Shown here piece after piece: positions 45,790 to 55,643 of a stretch of DNA of 64,000 nucleotides. A program made the position numbers and the translations under genes. The stretch lies in the NCBI GenBank assembly GCA_021229015.1, contig CM037777.1, forward strand, positions 28,457,584 through 28,521,583, given 5' to 3'. The notes beneath the pieces are model-generated. The model did not search any database and was not told where the DNA came from. It was given only the letters and a program-made list of their open reading frames with translations. The stretch is from Solen grandis (lineage: Eukaryota; Mollusca; Bivalvia; Adapedonta; Solenidae). Within the stretch, counting starts at the first letter, position 1; each line of letters opens with the position of its first letter.

Positions 45790-46677
45790 GTTTACAGAAA
45801 AAAAAATAACTTCAAGTTAGAGAAGTCACTGGATAATACTCCTACATCTGAAATGTGAAAAAAAGATCATAAACATGAGAAAGATGATTTTGTTTATTAA
45901 TTTGACATAAGAGACAAAGAATTAATGACATTCCTACTGTCAAATAAATGAAGAATAACCATGGACCTTTTTCATCTGCTCTTGTATCTGCTCTTGTAAA
46001 GATGAAGGAACAGGGGGAAATTTTGATTTTGTGCATAAAAGCTGAATTCTAGACATTTCACTCCCACTCCCCTGAGACTTTTCACCCCCCAATATTCAAA
46101 GACAGATGTTTCACCCCACTTTTAAGTTTACCTGACAATGTTGATATCATCTTTTATAGAAAAAGATGAAATTTTAATTACACAATATTTTCCTGAAGAC
46201 CCTATTAAACAATAAAGTAAAAAGTCTTTGATTTTCTTTATATTTTTTTGTAAAATGTGTTTTATATTAATATAAACGCAGAGCCTAAATGGCATTTTAA
46301 TGCCTTTAGTATAAATATACACACAAAAAAATGACCAATATCTTTATTTTTTAAAACAAAATCATAAAATTCCAAAAATATCTAAGGTCATGACAATTTC
46401 ATAGTTTGAGAAAAGTCATAAATTTAATTAATATAATATCAGTGTACTCTTATTAATATAATATTTACTGCGTCTTATGCAGTTTCATTGAAATAAAATA
46501 TCAATACTGCTTTCTCTCTCCACCCACCCACCCTTTTTTTGAATAAAAATTCATATAACTTCTTTATTCAGATGTACCATTTTGAACATTATATCGCTTG
46601 GATTTGTTGCCTAGGTTTTCCGAATAATATACGCATGTACATGGAAAGAATTTTCAGGCAGGTTTCACCATACTGTA
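45790..46677. other. Spacer between the zinc-finger gene and the pogo-like element
   Basis: AT-rich, with no recognisable coding or repeat structure. It probably contains the zinc-finger gene promoter (minus strand) in its first few hundred bases. Confidence 0.35.
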
Positions 46678-46679
46678 TA

Positions 46680-46704
46680 CAGTCGTTTAGCCAGTTCCGA
46701 CGCT
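46680..46704 (+). repeat. Left terminal inverted repeat of the pogo-like element
   Basis: CAGTCGTTTAGCCAGTTCCG + ACGC, preceded by TA. It continues directly into CTTCACCGGTTCCGG, which is also present inverted near the right end (50934-50970). Confidence 0.88.
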
Positions 46705-47430
46705 TCACCGGTTCCGGAGTATTCCGCATGTATCCCCTCTAAAACACAATATCACGGTCTGATGTTTTCACACGTTTTAGTTTAATATATTACCTTTGTA
46801 ATCCGCGATATATGACTGGAGGTTTTGTTTCTTAAGGTAAAAAATATGCCGATGATATTTGACGGTTGTCGTGTTATTTACCGAATTCAAATACGGAAAA
46901 ATTGGCGATCTTAATTCTTCGCTTGTTTTTTAATCGGTTATATAAACTAGGGAACAAATAATGGCCCAGATGTTTTACTTAGTATGTTGCTATCGTCTGC
47001 CAAAAATTTCTTTTCAGTAAGCCGGGCATTTAAAAATAAATTGAACTTGCATAATAGTTTGTGCATTTAGCCAGTTCCGGAGGACTTTCAAAACAAGTTT
47101 GCTCATAAGGTTTACATATGCTAAACACGAACAATTGGCTTGTTTATATATATATTGGTGGGTATTGTTGAATGTAGAAGATTTACCCTCAAACATATAA
47201 CTATTCATTTGTTCATCTTTCTGTCTATCCAATCAAGATATTCACAGTCTGTCTCACATATACAGTCTCTATATCGTCTATACAGACTGTAAACGTTTCC
47301 CTGTGCAATACAACACTTGTGTTACCCTAGTGTGGCAAAGTTTCTCTCTCTCTCTCTCGCTCTCTTATTAAATGCATTACCAATATGAATGAAAATATAA
47401 ACATTATTATTTTAAAATTTCTGACAGAGC

Positions 47431-49686
47431 ATGACCAAAGTAAAACATAGGCGTAACCCAGCATGTGCAACACCCGTGAAAAGTGGGAAATGGCCTATGT
47501 GTGCAGTGAGCCCAGCGCAGAAAAAAGCTGCCAAAATATCTTTGAAATATAAAAGAGGATATAGAAAGTCCCCAGGTAAAATTCTAAGGGTCAAGGCAGC
47601 TTTAGAAGAGGTTGAGCATGGATGCTCAGTTAGACAAGCTGCCCTAAAGAATGGCTTATCAGAAAGTTTCCTAAGACGCAGGTTGACAGGAGATGTTTCA
47701 GTAGAGAGAAGAAATGGTCCACCACCAGTATTCAGTGTGAAGGAAGAGGAGGAGATGGCAATATGGTTGTCAGAAATGGCAAAAAGGGGAATGGGTTTGG
47801 GTGTCTCAGATTTCTTGGACTTTGTCCAAAGTATATTAGAGAAAGACAAACGCAAAAATCAATTCAAAAACAACCGCCCGAGTTATACTTGGTATTATAG
47901 CTTCATGGCAAGAAATGCACATTTGGTGGAAATGAGAAAAGAATCTCCATTAGAAAATTCAAGAGCCAAAGTAACAGCACCAGAGCTAGATAAATGGTTC
48001 ACTAACTATTACCAGTTTGTGTCCAAACTTCATCTGCTAGACAAAGGCAACAGAATTTACAATGCAGATGAGTCTGGCTTTTCTATGGGAAGCAAGGCAG
48101 GATCTGTTATTGGGCCTATAAAATCTGACTATTCTGGAAAAGTACCCCATTTAAGTGGCAAAAGTAAAAAAAGACTAACTGCAATGTTCTGTGGGAATGC
48201 TTCAGGTGATATCATGCCACCATTTTTGATCTATCCTAGTCCAAAACCTACAGCATATGACCCATTAATAAACAGCAGGGAAGGTACTGTTGTAGAATAT
48301 ACTGAAAAAGGTTGGATGAATGCTAAATCCTTCCTGAGATTTCTTGAGCATTTTGATAGACATGCATGTCAAGAGAGACCTGTCATATTATTAATTGATA
48401 GTGTTAGCAGTCATATTGATCTGGATGTGTTTACCTTTGCCAAAGAAAAGGGAATTGAACTTTACAGACTAATTCCAAATGCAACTCATTTTCTTCAGCC
48501 CTTAGATAATGGTGTATTTGGTCAATTAAAAAAGTCTTGGTACCAGGTTGTCAGAAAATACACAAGGGATTATCCAGATCAGAGCATAGGAAAAGAAAAT
48601 TTTGCTTCTAAGCTTCATGAGGCTTTCATGAATTTTTACAAGCCCTTAACAGTAGTCAATAGTTTTAAGGCAACAGGTATTTTTCCTGTTGACAGGTCAA
48701 GAATTGCAGATAGTCATCTTAAACCTGCCCTTACCTTTGAAACCGTATCTGTGGAGGCATCCAGCCCAAATGTTGAACTAAATAATGAAGAAACCTGTTC
48801 TATGCCTTGTTTGCCTGTCTGTACTGAGACCACTTGTGACATCCCAGTGTCCTCTCCACAAGGCTGTGATGAGTTACATGCTTATACCTCTTTATTATGT
48901 GATCAGATTAGTACTGATGGTAACAGGCAAACTGGTAATGAAACTGGGGACAGACATTTACCTGGCACTAATTTTGTCTTGGTAGCAGAAGCAGAAGACA
49001 ATTCCCCCTTGTCTCTTCTTGCAAATGTTGCTTCTAATTTGTCAAGCCATAGTTCAAATACCAGTAACACAGTTGAACATGCACCATCAGGTGAAACTGA
49101 TGATTGTTCAAGTGCTACATGTGCTACATATATGACTAGTCCTAAAATTCCATGCACTTCAGCTTCTCCAGACTCTGTCGCACCCTGTGTAAGGGATGCT
49201 CTTGTGTTCCCTTCTTGCAGTAATGCTAAAAGAAGGGCTTCAAGTTCCAACACATTGCCAGATTGTTTAACATCTGAGCAAAGTATTCGAACTTCTGCCT
49301 TAAAGCAATTGCAAAAAGTGAAAAGTTTTGCTAGAAGAGAGATAGCAGCTAAGAAAAAATATTTAAGAGAAAAAATGAAAGGTAAAAAGAAAGAAAATAC
49401 AACAAAGATATCTACAAAAAATGTTACTGGTAAGGTAACCAAGGGAAAGGGGTTGGGTAAAAGGATAAAGTCCAATGCCAAAAAAGCATTGTCCTTTGAT
49501 CAAAATACTAGTTCAGACCAATGTTCAGTTTGTAAAAATATGACAGAGGATCTAAAAGGTTGGGTCCAATGTGATATTTGTGATAGCTGGATGCATGTTT
49601 CATGCATTCCAAGTGATCATGATTATGATGTGGCTGCCCTGGTAAGTGATGATATTGAGTTTTTCTGTCATTTCTGTGTCCAGTAA
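47431..49686 (+). CDS. pogo-like DDE transposase with C-terminal PHD finger, 751 aa
   Basis: One uninterrupted frame. Residues about 50-95 form an HTH of the Pipsqueak/CENP-B type (VKAALEEVEHGCSVRQAALK, SESFLRRRL); about 100-175 resemble the second CENP-B HTH. The DDE_1 domain follows, with aspartates in YNADESGF (D213), LLIDSVSSH (D323) and FLQPLDNGVF (D359), so a DDD triad can be formed; SFKATGIFPVDRSR near 411 is also typical. About 635-690 is very Lys-rich, fitting a nuclear signal. Residues 698-749 are a full C4HC3 PHD finger: C698, C701, C714, C717, H722, C725, C746, C749, with WVQCDICDSWMH. DDE_1 enzymes cut and paste DNA at TA; PHD fingers usually read histone H3 tails. PHD fusion to a pogo-type enzyme is the odd feature. 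It could be host-domesticated, but matching ends argue for a mobile gene. Confidence 0.92.
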   Translation: MTKVKHRRNPACATPVKSGKWPMCAVSPAQKKAAKISLKYKRGYRKSPGKILRVKAALEEVEHGCSVRQAALKNGLSESFLRRRLTGDVSVERRNGPPPVFSVKEEEEMAIWLSEMAKRGMGLGVSDFLDFVQSILEKDKRKNQFKNNRPSYTWYYSFMARNAHLVEMRKESPLENSRAKVTAPELDKWFTNYYQFVSKLHLLDKGNRIYNADESGFSMGSKAGSVIGPIKSDYSGKVPHLSGKSKKRLTAMFCGNASGDIMPPFLIYPSPKPTAYDPLINSREGTVVEYTEKGWMNAKSFLRFLEHFDRHACQERPVILLIDSVSSHIDLDVFTFAKEKGIELYRLIPNATHFLQPLDNGVFGQLKKSWYQVVRKYTRDYPDQSIGKENFASKLHEAFMNFYKPLTVVNSFKATGIFPVDRSRIADSHLKPALTFETVSVEASSPNVELNNEETCSMPCLPVCTETTCDIPVSSPQGCDELHAYTSLLCDQISTDGNRQTGNETGDRHLPGTNFVLVAEAEDNSPLSLLANVASNLSSHSSNTSNTVEHAPSGETDDCSSATCATYMTSPKIPCTSASPDSVAPCVRDALVFPSCSNAKRRASSSNTLPDCLTSEQSIRTSALKQLQKVKSFARREIAAKKKYLREKMKGKKKENTTKISTKNVTGKVTKGKGLGKRIKSNAKKALSFDQNTSSDQCSVCKNMTEDLKGWVQCDICDSWMHVSCIPSDHDYDVAALVSDDIEFFCHFCVQ

Positions 49687-50319
49687 TGTTTTATGCAAAC
49701 AGTCAAGATATTTTTTATATATATACATTTACATGTATATGTTAAAATAAGCAGTTTTTTACAATGTAAATGCATAAAAATTAATATGTTTATGTACCAA
49801 TTTCATATTAACTCTCACACAGTGTATGTTGTTTTTCATTATCTGGCTTATCCATTGTAGATCATTTTGTTCTTATTTTATTTCTCATGAGAACCTTCCC
49901 TGAATAACTTTTTATACTCATGTTAACAACAATTGCCACATGTACATTGTAAACTTGAAGCTAGTATTATGTGGAAGGGCAAGTTATACATTCATAGCAT
50001 ACCATATATTCATGATTTGATTCAATGTTTGAAACCCAAAGCTTCAGTACAGAATAACCATTATGCTTGAATTGGAATGTCATTAGAATCAAAATCTTGG
50101 AATTTCATTTATATTAAGTGTTCACCTGTGCTTTATTTTAATGCTGCAATTTACATATTAAAACACAGGGTTGTTTCATTATTTCATGCATTGATACATT
50201 GCATATGTAATAAAGAAATACAAGATAGTATTTATAAATGTTTTGTTTATTGCATAATAAACTATCAAAAACTATCATATGCTCATGTGTTAAATACATG
50301 TAAAACTGTTTATGAAAAT
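49687..50319. other. Spacer between the two convergent transposon genes
   Basis: About 630 bp of AT-rich sequence with several AATAAA-like signals on either strand (for example ATAATAAACTATC near 50255), suited to 3' ends of two convergent transcripts. No further gene is seen. Confidence 0.4.
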
Positions 50320-50811
50320 TCACTTGTGTCTTATTAATTTGGTCCGCATAACCTCCTTCTCTGGCATAGAGTCCAATGCATCTGCTATCCAGCTAAGACC
50401 TGTTTCATCCTCCATACTGATCTCATAATGGCATGGAATGACAACACCTCCTCTCGTCACTTCAGGGGCTGGCCATGGTGGGAAACTAGGGGTGGGTTCT
50501 CCAGTAGCCGTAGCAGTAACTTTGCCACCTAACTCTATAATTTTTCTAAATGCTCCAGCAAGCCCTCTAGGTACATGGCCTACCGGCAATCCAGCGACAT
50601 CTGACAGATTCAGGCACCGTTTATTGTCTGTTACGATCTGTCTCGTATCAGGTGGGAAGGTATCTAGAGGTGGAATCCACACAAGGGCTGCATTTTCATC
50701 ATGAACATTTGTATATTCTAAGTCCACTGTTAATGGTGTTTGCATAGGAGGCCTAATCTTGAAATGGTGATAGCCTTTTATGACACTATTTTCAATGTGC
50801 AACTTCAACAT
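50320..50811 (-). CDS. HIRAN-like domain protein carried by the pogo-like element, 163 aa
   Basis: Single open frame, convergent with the transposase and inside the same terminal repeats. Seen: VIKGYHHFKIRPP (10-22), LEYTNVHDENAALVWIP (31-47), VGHVPRGLAGAFRKIIELGG (77-96), ATATGEP (100-106) and TRGGVVIPCHYEI (119-131). The order strand, N-xHDENA-V, GHVPR--A helix, strand is that of HIRAN domains (the DNA-end-binding module of HLTF/Rad5 helicases), here as a stand-alone protein without a helicase. Known HIRAN domains bind single-stranded DNA with a free 3' end; for this protein DNA-end binding during transposition or repair is inference. A non-HIRAN fold cannot be excluded. There is no signal peptide. 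Confidence 0.75.
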   Translation of the reverse strand: MLKLHIENSVIKGYHHFKIRPPMQTPLTVDLEYTNVHDENAALVWIPPLDTFPPDTRQIVTDNKRCLNLSDVAGLPVGHVPRGLAGAFRKIIELGGKVTATATGEPTPSFPPWPAPEVTRGGVVIPCHYEISMEDETGLSWIADALDSMPEKEVMRTKLIRHK

Positions 50812-50933
50812 TCTGGAGAATATTACAAAATATGATTATGCACAGGTTTGATAACGTTCAATGACTTGTGATAACGTTTTCCGATGGAGCCATTCTAACC
50901 AATAATCATGGAAAAGCGAAATTTATGACGTCC

Positions 50934-50970
50934 ACCGGAACCGGTGAAGCTGCGTCGGAACTGAATAACG
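50934..50970 (-). repeat. Inverted subterminal copy of the left transposon end
   Basis: Read on the minus strand: CGTTATTCAGTTCCGACGC then AGCTTCACCGGTTCCGGT, matching positions 46685-46718 with one small insertion. It probably marks a second transposase-binding site near the right end. Confidence 0.8.
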
Positions 50971-51128
50971 TAACGGTATTTAAAATACAACACACATCAT
51001 AACAGAATAAAAAGATTTCTCTTGATACTTTTAATAAATTTACGACAAGATATTAGGTCGACGATTCAACACATAATTATTTTTTTTATCTAGCTGTTTG
51101 ATACTTTTTGCAGGGATAAACTGAAAAG

Positions 51129-51153
51129 TGCGTCGGAACTGGCTAACGAACTG
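51129..51153 (-). repeat. Right terminal inverted repeat of the pogo-like element
   Basis: Minus strand CAGTTCGTTAGCCAGTTCCG + ACGC, followed on the outside by TA. It matches the left end at 46680. Confidence 0.88.
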
Positions 51154-51155
51154 TA

Positions 51156-52980
51156 TTATCATTCAGGACTCATCGAAATGTCAAGGAAAATTTATTTTTC
51201 TTATGAAGATTAAATGACAACCAATCGATCTTTCAACCCTTTATATATTATGGTGTGTATTTTTAACCTCACCTTGGAATAATTCTCATCAATTTAACAA
51301 TGTATTAACATTCCGGAGTCTGCCAACAAAAAAACAACAAAAAACAAATAAGGGAGGAAACTCTATAGTTCTCCTCACATCTATATCTTCTTTGATCAAC
51401 AGTATGTGTTTGCAGCATGATATTTAGCTAATGTTCATAAATTAGTCAAGTTAACACCACATACACCAGTTGACAGAACTGATATTTAATTATAATATTT
51501 AATATAGGGCTTATGTATCTTTAGTTTTTTTGTGTTTTTTTTTTTTGTTCTTTGGAAAAAAATATTAATCTTTCTTTCTGTTACGTACTTTGCACCTGGC
51601 GAAGGTCATAAAAGATACTTGTCCCAAAGGGTGCCGTGGACCTGTACGCGAATGTGGATGTGAGTTCAAACCCTGTTAGGGCAAGGTTTTTTTGTGACAT
51701 TCCCAGGCACAAAGTATCAGTGGTCAAACACAGAAACCGTCGAAAGGGAAAAATATAAGTTACTGACATTGATGATGTAACTTAGAATCACAAATGAACT
51801 TCACTTTTCAGAAAAGTCTCCAATAATCTATTAATTTTTGGGAACTGGATGTATTTCTTATTATTCATCGGCGTAGCTTTGACCTACTGATGACGTAAGA
51901 CAGTGCCGAATGAATATCTCAATCATTTTAATTGGTAGATATTTATATTCTTACAGAATTTTAGTTGAGATGACAACTATGTGACATATATAAGCATCGT
52001 ATTCACAAATTATTAATAATAAAGACTCTGACTTACCTACAGATTTTATGTATGTTGTTAAATTACACAATACTTCTCTTAGACGCACATTCGATCATGA
52101 TTGAGGCCTATTTCGGATCGAAATATCTGCAGAGTTACAGTCTATTTAACGAAATGGGATTTTTTCGTCTACAAAACAAAATTTATATAGTACTTAGACG
52201 AAATGGGTGTAGACGAAATGGGACGCAACCACTTCATTTACACACAAGTGGCAAAATATTTCTGAGTTTCAATCAGTATGAAAAGAAAAATCAAAAACAT
52301 GATTTTAGTATCTGTGGCCTCGACCTTTGTCCGAAAAAGAACCCAATCCAAACCTTCATCTCCCCACCTTGTACCTACATTCCAATTTTGGTTTTAATAT
52401 CTTGCTTCAAACTTATACTGAAGTTTGAAAAATCCCTGCCCACCGTCCGTTTTACGACCTACCCCATTTTAATACATGTACGTATAGCTCTCCGTCCCGC
52501 TACTCGGCTCGAAAGGGTGCTATAACTATTACGTAAATTATGCATATATTACTATTAGTAATTTGAATTGGTGTGTCTATTTCAATATCGTGTTTAAATG
52601 CGCCTTATTTTCATATTTCGACTCCGTAAAATTTGGCCACCTTTTAGAATAGAAAAATCTTCATATACGCAAACGAACACATTTTCTCTCACGCTCTCTC
52701 TATCTCTCTCGCTCAAAAATCACAGTTCATAGTAGTATAATATTAAACATGTGTAACTTTAACATGTTCAGTCCATTTTTTCAATCACCTTTTACAAGTA
52801 TCACTTAAGTTTTACTTTCAGGTAAATTCAGCTGTAAGGTCTTGTGTTTAAATGTTCCATAGCTGACTTGGGGAGCTGTTTGCCTGTTCAAAATCATAAA
52901 AACCAGATCTGCTTCCAGTTTTGATAAAGAGCAATGCCGCTGTATTGAAATAGACACACAAAGTCACAGAACGCGCATGT
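51156..52980. other. Intergenic, with one weak SINE-like piece
   Basis: 51580-51770 holds a B-box-like GAGTTCAAACCCTG with flanks resembling a decayed tRNA SINE. A CT-rich microsatellite lies at 52684-52715. A 157-codon plus frame (52052-52525) shows no domain and strong base bias. No gene recognised. Confidence 0.35.
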
Positions 52981-53003
52981 CGTCCAGTTAAAATGTAGGT
53001 TGT

Positions 53004-53257
53004 TGTTGTTGTTGTATTGGGGTTTACCGTCGCTGGTTAGTTTTTCAATCATATAGCGACGTCCAGCTAATTACAGGTTGAGGAAGACCCCGAGTACACA
53101 GAGGTATCCGGGTAGAACCACCGACCTACCGAAAACCAGCTGGTAGGCTTCCTCACATGAAAGATTCGAAGTCCCTACTGGGATTCGAACCAACAGCGGT
53201 GAGGGGCTGAGAGATTTGTAGTCCACGACTGTAACCGCTCGGCCACGGCGGCCCCTT
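53004..53257 (-). mobile_element. tRNA-Ser/Leu-like SINE with 13-bp target duplication
   Basis: Minus-strand copy of the 27932 family: GGGGCCGCCGTGGCCGAGCG head, GTTCGAATCCCAGTAGGGA, GTGAGGAAGCCTACCAGCTG, and an AAC-repeat tail. AAATGTAGGTTGT is repeated exactly at 52991-53003 and 53258-53270, a target-site duplication showing LINE-type retrotransposition. Confidence 0.9.
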
Positions 53258-53287
53258 AAATGTAGGTTGTATCTAGTTAGTTAGAAC

Positions 53288-53372
53288 GTAAAGTGAAATC
53301 TTAATGGTTAAGAAGGCGCTCGCTCGCTTCGCTCGCTCCACCCATTCTTAATCATCATTCAGATTTCACTTA
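53288..53372. repeat. Foldback repeat with a CGCTCGCT loop
   Basis: AAGTGAAATCTTAATGG + TTAAGAA on the left pairs with TTCTTAATCATCATTCAG + ATTTCACTT on the right, around GCGCTCGCTCGCTTCGCTCG. The arms are about 28 bp with a few mismatches. Confidence 0.75.
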
Positions 53373-53379
53373 TATGTAA

Positions 53380-54890
53380 TAACTACATTAAATATCAAAA
53401 GTTTGCATTGTGTAGTTAGATATTCTGTCTTGTTTTCGATGTTTATTTCCCCCTTTTGCACACAAGGAATACGTTTCAAAAAAAGAAAAAAAAAATCAAC
53501 TCTTTCAAAAATTTTTTTATCGGCAATCAGTTTTTCATACTTTTTAGTTCATCAACCTGGCATTAATTAGCCCGTTTTTTATGCAAGATTTAAATTTTTA
53601 TACAATAGTGAATAGTTAATTAAAAATTCTTTAATTTTTTTCTTTCATTAATTCCTTTGGGCTTTAGGGAAATCGTTTCGATACCAATTACATTTTAATG
53701 CCCAACTTAGTTGTTTTTAGCGTCTAATTTTATACTTATCTATTTTCTGGGCTATTGCTTAACTGCATCCGTCTAGAATAGTTTGTAGTTACAATTGATA
53801 CAAAATTTTGGAAACACAGCACAGTTATCATTTATAACGTTATTCACATAGAATGTTATGTAGAGTTATATTATTTCAGGTAAAAATATGTGAATCTAAC
53901 GAAGATACTGTATAAATAAATAAATTAATCATTGATCTCGAAGGTCATCCTACCGTTTTCGTGACAACCGACCCTGTATATTTTGGGTGAAGGGTTTCTT
54001 TTGCGACTACCATGGCCTAACCCCCCTGAGTTCTGAAAAGACATCCAATTTGGTAAAGATGGGACAATAAGATACTATACTAAGTTAAATTGTAAATAAC
54101 TATGATAGTCAGAAATGAAATAATATATTTTGCAACAATCTTTTGGTTGAAATAGTGGCAGCGTTCGGTAATTGACGCACGTGTGTTCGTCATTACACTT
54201 ATCTGGTCGGTAATACAAGCAGTCAGGTCCTTCGAATAAAACACTATATCTCAGCATAAAATGTACCCAGATAGGCGTGTCTTGTATGTAAATGATGAAG
54301 AAAAGCCATATTTGTCATATCTGTTTCGAACATCGTGTAAACTGCATGTATTGCCGAATACTATTTCATTTCGGTAATACCTGCACCCGCTCTACAACCC
54401 ACAGCCTGGGCGTTAAGTTACAAGTATGTTTTATTATACCTTATATCACATGTATTTGGCCTATAAACCTGTGAACTTGTGAATGCTTTCGCAGTACCCT
54501 AAATACGTGCGTATCATACAGTCATGGACGTTTGCCGCTCCGGTAGGAGTCTAGTTGGTAAGGTGGTTATACGGGTGGTTTAGTATGGGGGCCCACGATG
54601 GGAATTTCCTCTCTACCATTATGTAATCAAGGGACTTTATAGCCTAGAAAAAATGTATAACCAGGGCAGCTGGGGTACAAGGCCCCTCGGCCCCCGGTGA
54701 ATCCGGGCCTGAAAGTTTAATGATATAAAGTTTGTGTTTCTGTAGTTTCTTTTTGCAGTTTCTATGTACATTGTATACGTTAGTGTTTAAAGAAATGGCA
54801 GCAATACTCAAAGGAAAAAGAAACGCAGGATACATTTTTGTGTCAGGAAGTATATTCGACAGTATTACAGCTTAAATAATTATGATAAAG
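53380..54890. other. Intergenic, nothing recognised
   Basis: AT-rich up to about 53950, then mixed. No frame, RNA or repeat is convincing on either strand. Confidence 0.35.
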
Positions 54891-54894
54891 ATTT

Positions 54895-55262
54895 TTTTTT
54901 TCAAACAAAAGATTCATGATGATCCTTAATAACTCACCTGATTACTGACCACGCTTTATGGAAACAAACATTCTGACCAAGTTTCATAAAGATTGGACAA
55001 AAAATGTGGTCTCTATAGTGTGAACAAGGTTTTTCTAAGATTTACCCGTGACCTACTTTTTGGCCCCTCATGACCCAATTTCGAATTTATCTAAGATTTT
55101 ATCGAGACAAACAATCTGACCAAGTTTCATGAAGATTGGGCTAAAAATGTGGCATCTAGAATGTTAACAAGCCAAATTGTTGACGACGCACAGACGCACG
55201 ATGGGCGACGGACGAAGGGCAATCACAAAAGCTCATCTTGAGCCTTTTGTGATCAGGTGAAC
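54895..55262 (+). mobile_element. Short relative of the 6986-8693 element
   Basis: Start CAAAAGATTCATGATGATCC and end AGCTCATCTTGAGCC...TGATCAGGTGAACT correspond to AAGAGGGCCATGATGGCC and TGCTCAGGTGAGCT of the larger element. Between them lie two units with CTGACCAAGTTTCATAAAGA and TTGGAC, and a GACGACGCACAGACGCACG tract. It has no 165-bp array. Confidence 0.72.
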
Positions 55263-55474
55263 TACAAAAAAAAATGCTTTAGAATAAAATGGGATCTTTC
55301 ATATGAGTTTTATTGCAAGGTTAGGGGGTAAAAACTTGAGTATGACTACCACAAATTCTAGTTACCCTGCGTTTCTTTTTCCTTTGAGTATATATTCCCC
55401 ACCACAAAATGGCGGATTGAGTGGAAGGAGAGGTATACCTGTATAATTTCTTGATTGGATATATGCAGTCACGA

Positions 55475-55611
55475 AATCCAAGGTCCAACCATTTGACCTT
55501 TGACGAGACCCAAGGTCCAACCATTTGACCTTTGACGAGGTCCAATTTCCAACCATTTGGCCTTTGACGAGATCCAAGGTCCAACTATTTAACATTTGAC
55601 GAAATCCAAGG

Positions 55612-55636
<25 letters not shown>
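55475..55636. repeat. 32-bp tandem repeat followed by a (CA)n run
   Basis: About 4.5 copies of a unit reading TCCAAGGTCCAACCATTTGA + CCTTTGACGAGA, with starts 32 bp apart (55481, 55513, 55545, 55577 on the shared AGGTCC or its variant). (CA)12 follows at 55612-55635. Confidence 0.93.

Positions 55637-55639
<3 letters not shown>

Positions 55640-55643
<4 letters not shown>

Larger units (their letters stand above)
46680..51153 (+). mobile_element. Complete pogo-like (Tc1/mariner superfamily) DNA transposon, 4.47 kb
   Basis: Left end CAGTCGTTTAGCCAGTTCCG (46680 on) and the reverse complement of the right end CAGTTCGTTAGCCAGTTCCG (ending 51153) match over about 25 bp apart from two one-base offsets, continuing ACGC. 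TA lies directly outside on both sides (46678-46679 and 51154-51155). The CAGT start with TA target is the pogo/Tigger pattern. Inside are a plus-strand transposase (47431-49686) and a convergent minus-strand HIRAN-like gene (50320-50811). The subterminal motif CAGTTCCGACGC...TTCACCGGTTCCGG recurs inverted at 50934-50970, and AGCCAGTTCCGGAGG occurs again at 47067. Intact ends plus two open frames suggest a recent arrival. Confidence 0.88.

Noticed and set aside
48903..49481. Long antisense frame of 192 codons
   Set aside because: It is a shadow of the transposase gene on the other strand.
52052..52525. 157-codon plus-strand frame
   Set aside because: No domain, signal or conserved motif, and its composition follows local base bias.
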